From Saksenaea vasiformis B4078 (Eukaryota > Mucoromycota > Mucoromycetes > Mucorales > Saksenaeaceae), in NCBI GenBank assembly GCA_000697055.1, contig JNDT01001236.1, forward strand, positions 1 to 22,207: a stretch of DNA of 22,207 nucleotides, written 5' to 3'. A program made the translations under genes and the position numbers. This document shows positions 18,979-22,207 of the stretch, piece after piece (position 1 is the first letter of the stretch; each line of letters begins with the position of its first letter). The notes under the pieces were generated by a model. The model was given only the letters and a program-made list of their open reading frames with translations. It did not search any database and had not been told where the DNA came from.

Positions 18979-20403
18979 GTAAAATGAACAGAGCCAATGG
19001 TAAAAACAAGAATTTCATGCGTCCCTTTTAAATATTGTCACTCTAAGGGTTCCGATTGGTGTGTTGGGGAACCTATTATAATGGACCAGCACAATACACC
19101 TTTGATTCGGAAGTAAAGGTGCCTGATTCTCTGCGCGAAGATACGCTGCTCCTCACCACAGGGTTGAGGTAGTGTCGACGCAAAGTAATATTTGGATGAC
19201 GCAAATGTCTATTCAAAATCCAATATTGTGATCTTACGCATAGCAAAGACGATTTTATCTGGACTTCGTCCATTATACCGCGGTTTCAAACCTTGAAAAT
19301 GGCTGGTTAAACGGGCTACCATGGTGTAGCTATTGATATGGCCCCGAACATATTTCTCAGCTGGGACCCTGTTTCATTGGTTATATGTTTCCTTACAGGA
19401 GTTAATAGACATCGGCCGAAATACTCTTTGTGGTTGCTATAATCGCACCATGACTTTTTTTTATTGACAATGGCTTCTCAGTGATAGGCTGGATTGCTTT
19501 GAGCTCAAAATCAACGAAAGAAATTACTTTTTCCCGATCACTTTTTTAATTTAGGTCAGAAAATTTCTTAGCGATTGTACGACCCAAGTATCACAAATGT
19601 AATTGAGTTTCTGCTAGAAGCCATATATACGCAACGTTGTTCATTTGACAAGGTAGGTATAATACGCTGTTTAGCTTAAGACATCTAAACGGGCCTTCGG
19701 TATCACCGGTAAATAACTGTTTCAGCAAGCTTCGCATTCAGAAACGTAGACTTTTTCAAGAAACTTAATCAATGGATTGAATTAGTTGCGTTCAATCTGA
19801 ATATATTTTCTAGAATATGGTACAAATCCCCTGGCGGTTTGACGCGTATATCGCTAATACATAAATCTTAAATGGGTGGCAAACGCACAGTTGGCAGATA
19901 GCTGTAATACTTACACTCATGATATTTCCAACTGCAAGAAAGACTCAAAGGACGATTAGGTCTCAAATCCACAAAAATCCCTTGCCAGGGTCTTCTTGAA
20001 GGTCTTCGAAACGATAATCACTAAATCCACCAAAAATCCCGTGAGGGTCTTCTTGGAGGTCTTCAGTTCCTTGAGCCGCTTGAGAATCAGTTCGACAAAT
20101 ATCTCTCGCTACTTGAATATCTACATTGCCAACACGTAAGGTCTCAACTGAGTAGCAAATACTGCAGTCCTCTTGGACAGCAAACAGAACCGTGTATGGA
20201 AAAGTCCCGGAAAAGTCAGCTCACACAAAGGTCCGACAATTTTTTTTTACCTGATGGTTTTAGCATATACGCCTCCCGGACGAGAACGTTTTGCAGGACC
20301 CTTAGAACACCTTAGATGAGATGGCAAGCACAATAAAGCGCATTACTTACGTAGTCCTGGTGCCATCACACAAAGCCGCCTGTTAGGAAAAGTCATTAGC
20401 ACA
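18979..20403. other. Degenerate region after repeat copy 3
   Basis: An ATG-less + stretch at 19047-19172 reads like a protein (GTYYNGPAQYTFDSEVKV, then PDSLREDTLLLTTGLR) but is only 41 codons long and unrecognised. From 19200 to 19950 no frame is convincingly coding. A short direct duplication is annotated at 19965-20064. CAATAAAGCGCAT at 20331-20343 also occurs at 10806-10818. Confidence 0.35.
19965..20064. repeat. Tandem duplication, two ~43-bp units
   Basis: Units 19965-20008 and 20023-20064 share AAATCCAC, CAAAAATCCC, GGGTCTTCTTG and AGGTCTTC in order, separated by 14 bases. The differences are a few indels and substitutions. GGTCTTC thus occurs four times within 100 bases. Confidence 0.75.
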
Positions 20404-20643
20404 ATGCAAATGAACCCTGATCAAACAACACTTACAGTTCCCGGAGGATCTACGGCGCTTTTTTTTGTAAACACCCACAACACCATGTTGTGGGTGTATC
20501 ATAACCGTCAACCAATAGAAGATTCAAAATCTCAGTATCAAAACGTTACTGCAGCGAAATCACTTACAATAAATAGAAAATGCGTTCAGCGAGAAAACGA
20601 GATGGCGAATACCAAATACGACTTGAGCCGTCATCACCCATAG
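20404..20643 (+). other. Open frame of 79 codons, uncertain, containing a perfect hairpin
   Basis: Starts with ATG CAA ATG and reads MNPDQTTLTVPGGSTALFFV, NTHNTMLWVYHN and a polar C-terminus. No domain or family was recognised, and it lies in otherwise degenerate DNA. The part encoding VNTHNTMLWVYH coincides with a perfect 12-bp inverted repeat (20471-20497), which weakens the case for it being a gene. Confidence 0.25.
20471..20497. repeat. Perfect 12-bp hairpin with 3-nt loop
   Basis: ACACCCACAACA (20471-20482), CCA loop, TGTTGTGGGTGT (20486-20497). It is preceded by a T-rich run (20459-20466). In RNA it would form a very stable stem. No T run follows it. Confidence 0.85.
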
Positions 20644-21418
20644 ATGGCCCAATGTTGGAAGGATATTAGCTTGATTTATTTTGGAGTAAAGCTACCTACC
20701 CTTGGTTATCGGTAAAGACAAAAGAAGGTAATAAACTATTCAGAAGTCTATTGCACAGTAAGTATTGGCATACAAGGAATAATAACGACAAACCGTTTGG
20801 TTAAAGGGAAAAAAGAGCTGATATCATCACAAGGAAGCCATCCCGTACCCGCAACTACGTAGGTTGATGATACGGCTCACGCGGAAAGAGGATCCTGAAG
20901 AACAGGTTAGTCCGTGACATGATTACCGATAAAGAAAAATACCGTTAAGATGAATACATTCGAAAGAATGAAGAAAAAGGGATAATAGCTTGTTATAGAT
21001 GACAATCGAATAGAATATTTGTTTTTCAAACAGGAAATCTTCACAGATAGATTACGATAAACAGGTTGTGTGGCCAATAGCTTCTCGGACATAAAGGACA
21101 CCGGTACAAACTAGATCATATCTGGAACATCCATGATATAATAGCGAATTCATTATATCATTCTGGTTGAGAAAGAGTGGAGATGCATAAATCATCACAC
21201 GTAATTCAAAACCTCTATCCATGAACAAAGGTGTTCCAGTTCGCCTAATATTAAAGCCGGCGTCAATGAGCGAGATACAAGTGCTAGATGATATATCATA
21301 GTAAAGACATGATGTAGGCTAATGTAAATAAATAGTACATGCTGTTGAAATCAGCTATATGAAGACGGTTATACATTTATCCATGGGATTTTCAGATACC
21401 GTCCGTGAGCCCAAACTC
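20644..21418. other. Intergenic, no supported gene
   Basis: No frame shows family resemblance; the open minus frame at 21101-20907 is low-complexity and AT-rich. Nothing regulatory was recognised. Confidence 0.4.
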
Positions 21419-21614
21419 AAAATCACGGGTCACGTGGGCAGCTGGTGGACTGTATAAATCCGTGATTTTTTGATAAACCGAACATGCTCGTCTCTTGGAC
21501 ACACAGTTCACGTGATATATCACCTGTGTACGCGTGTGTGTGTGCACATGCGCACATACAGTAGATATTTGATATAAGAATGATGGTAGTCGATGAAAAA
21601 ATTATTCTTATATC
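21419..21614. repeat. Cluster of three inverted repeats upstream of the CENP-B/pogo-like frame
   Basis: (i) AAAATCACGG 21419-21428 with CCGTGATTTT 21460-21469, extendable to TCAAAA...TTTTGA with a 2-base indel. (ii) ACACAG 21501-21506 and GTGATATATCAC 21512-21523 with CTGTGT 21524-21529, a palindrome with a 5-base bulge. (iii) GATATAAGAAT 21571-21581 with ATTCTTATATC 21604-21614, 22-nt loop. A short alternating TG run (21533-21544) lies between (ii) and (iii). They may be subterminal repeats of a DNA transposon whose coding part follows, or binding sites. Confidence 0.6.
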
Positions 21615-21767
21615 GAGATTATTCTAGAAGCGGGAATTGAAAATTGTCTGTTGATGTAACCTTTGTTACTATCTCAGCATTGATTTATAAAGCTATAAAT
21701 GCCATGAAGCAAAACAAATTACCAAACCTCTGTCATATACTATTTTACATTATCTGTGGTATTGAAT

Positions 21768-22166
21768 ATGAACTCTCACTCTTCAGTCTCGAAAGTGCCA
21801 TGTTCTGCACTCACTTACAACCAGAAGTCAGCACTTATCCATCATCATAAAGAAAATTCATCCATGACTCAGTCTGAGCTTGCTGAGTGGGCGAAGGTAG
21901 CTTTCAAGCTTAACAAGACTCCAGTGCAATCCACAATCCAGAAGATTCTTAGCCAAAAGCGCAAAATTGAGGACATGTGTGATGTGGAACTTTCTTCAAA
22001 ACGTCAGCACACTGGCGTACTCCCACAATTGGAAGCTGCTGTTGCTATGTGGGTGAAATCTATGGCGGAAAGCAGCACCCCTATCAATCGACATATGGTT
22101 AGGGAACAGGCAAAGAGTTTCACAAAGGAGGATGGTCGTGTCTCATCGGAACGTCCGAAAGTTTAG
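21768..22166 (+). CDS. CENP-B/pogo-type DNA-binding protein, N-terminal fragment
   Basis: From the ATG at 21768 the frame gives 132 residues. Residues ~14-65 form a psq-type helix-turn-helix (LTYNQKSALIHHHKEN, MTQSELAEWAKVAFKL, STIQKILSQKRKIE). Residues ~80-125 match the second CENP-B/Tc5-type HTH (VLPQLEAAVAMWVKSMAESS, then INRHMVREQAKSF). These paired HTHs occur in pogo/Tigger transposases and domesticated CENP-B/Abp1-like proteins. The frame stops at 22164-22166 just where the second HTH normally continues. A frameshift near EDG or an unrecognised intron (GTCTCA at ~22140) is likely, and the DDE catalytic region, if any, lies beyond the window edge. Upstream inverted repeats fit a transposon setting. 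Confidence 0.7.
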   Translation: MNSHSSVSKVPCSALTYNQKSALIHHHKENSSMTQSELAEWAKVAFKLNKTPVQSTIQKILSQKRKIEDMCDVELSSKRQHTGVLPQLEAAVAMWVKSMAESSTPINRHMVREQAKSFTKEDGRVSSERPKV

Positions 22167-22207
22167 TAAATGCTGCGTGTTCGCACATCACACGTCATCT
22201 CTTTCAA

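Noticed and set aside
1..22207. CRISPR array, bacterial operons or ribosome binding sites
   Set aside because: The introns and gene style are eukaryotic, and no regularly spaced repeat of CRISPR type was seen; the tandem units at 11993-12256 have no unique spacers.

Overview
The window looks like chromosomal DNA of an early-diverging fungus, most likely Mucoromycota/Mucorales. The genes have several short introns (about 43-65 nt) with fungal donors (GTAAGT), CTAA-type branch points and nearby AG acceptors. The DNA is AT-rich, and the protein repertoire fits: a heat-shock-factor-type regulator, an LSm4 with a C-terminal RGG tail and an OPT-family transporter. The order is inferred from gene style, not from a species-specific marker.

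Layout: (1) 1-3508, + strand: a decayed multi-exon gene whose 3' half still reads as a split RuvC plus zinc-ribbon nuclease of the TnpB/Fanzor family. (2) 3676-5145, - strand: an intact four-exon HSF-type transcription factor, tail to tail with the Fanzor relic. (3) 5379-5870: first of three direct-orientation copies of a dispersed repeat whose core is a ~140-bp inverted-repeat element; the others are near 11.4 and 18.4 kb. (4) ~6300-7866, - strand: a second, unrecognised decayed gene. (5) 8276-8681, +: a small stand-alone PB1-domain protein; 9090-9624, +: a short predicted membrane protein. Neither is visible as one open frame without splicing. (6) 9650-14010: relic coding stretches, a triple tandem repeat and repeat copy 2. 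(7) 14039-16225, +: an intact three-exon OPT transporter. (8) 16857-17234, -: LSM4. (9) 17.3-21.4 kb: repeat copy 3 and degenerate sequence. (10) 21419-22166: a cluster of inverted repeats, then the N-terminal DNA-binding part of a CENP-B/pogo-type transposase-like protein.

The genes do not form a pathway. The pattern is of a few intact housekeeping or regulatory genes (HSF, PB1, OPT, LSM4) separated by mobile-element remains and coding relics. The most notable item is the Fanzor (eukaryotic TnpB homologue) pseudogene. All three acidic catalytic positions and the paired CxxC zinc ligands are still readable, while frameshifts and transition-type stop codons have inactivated it.
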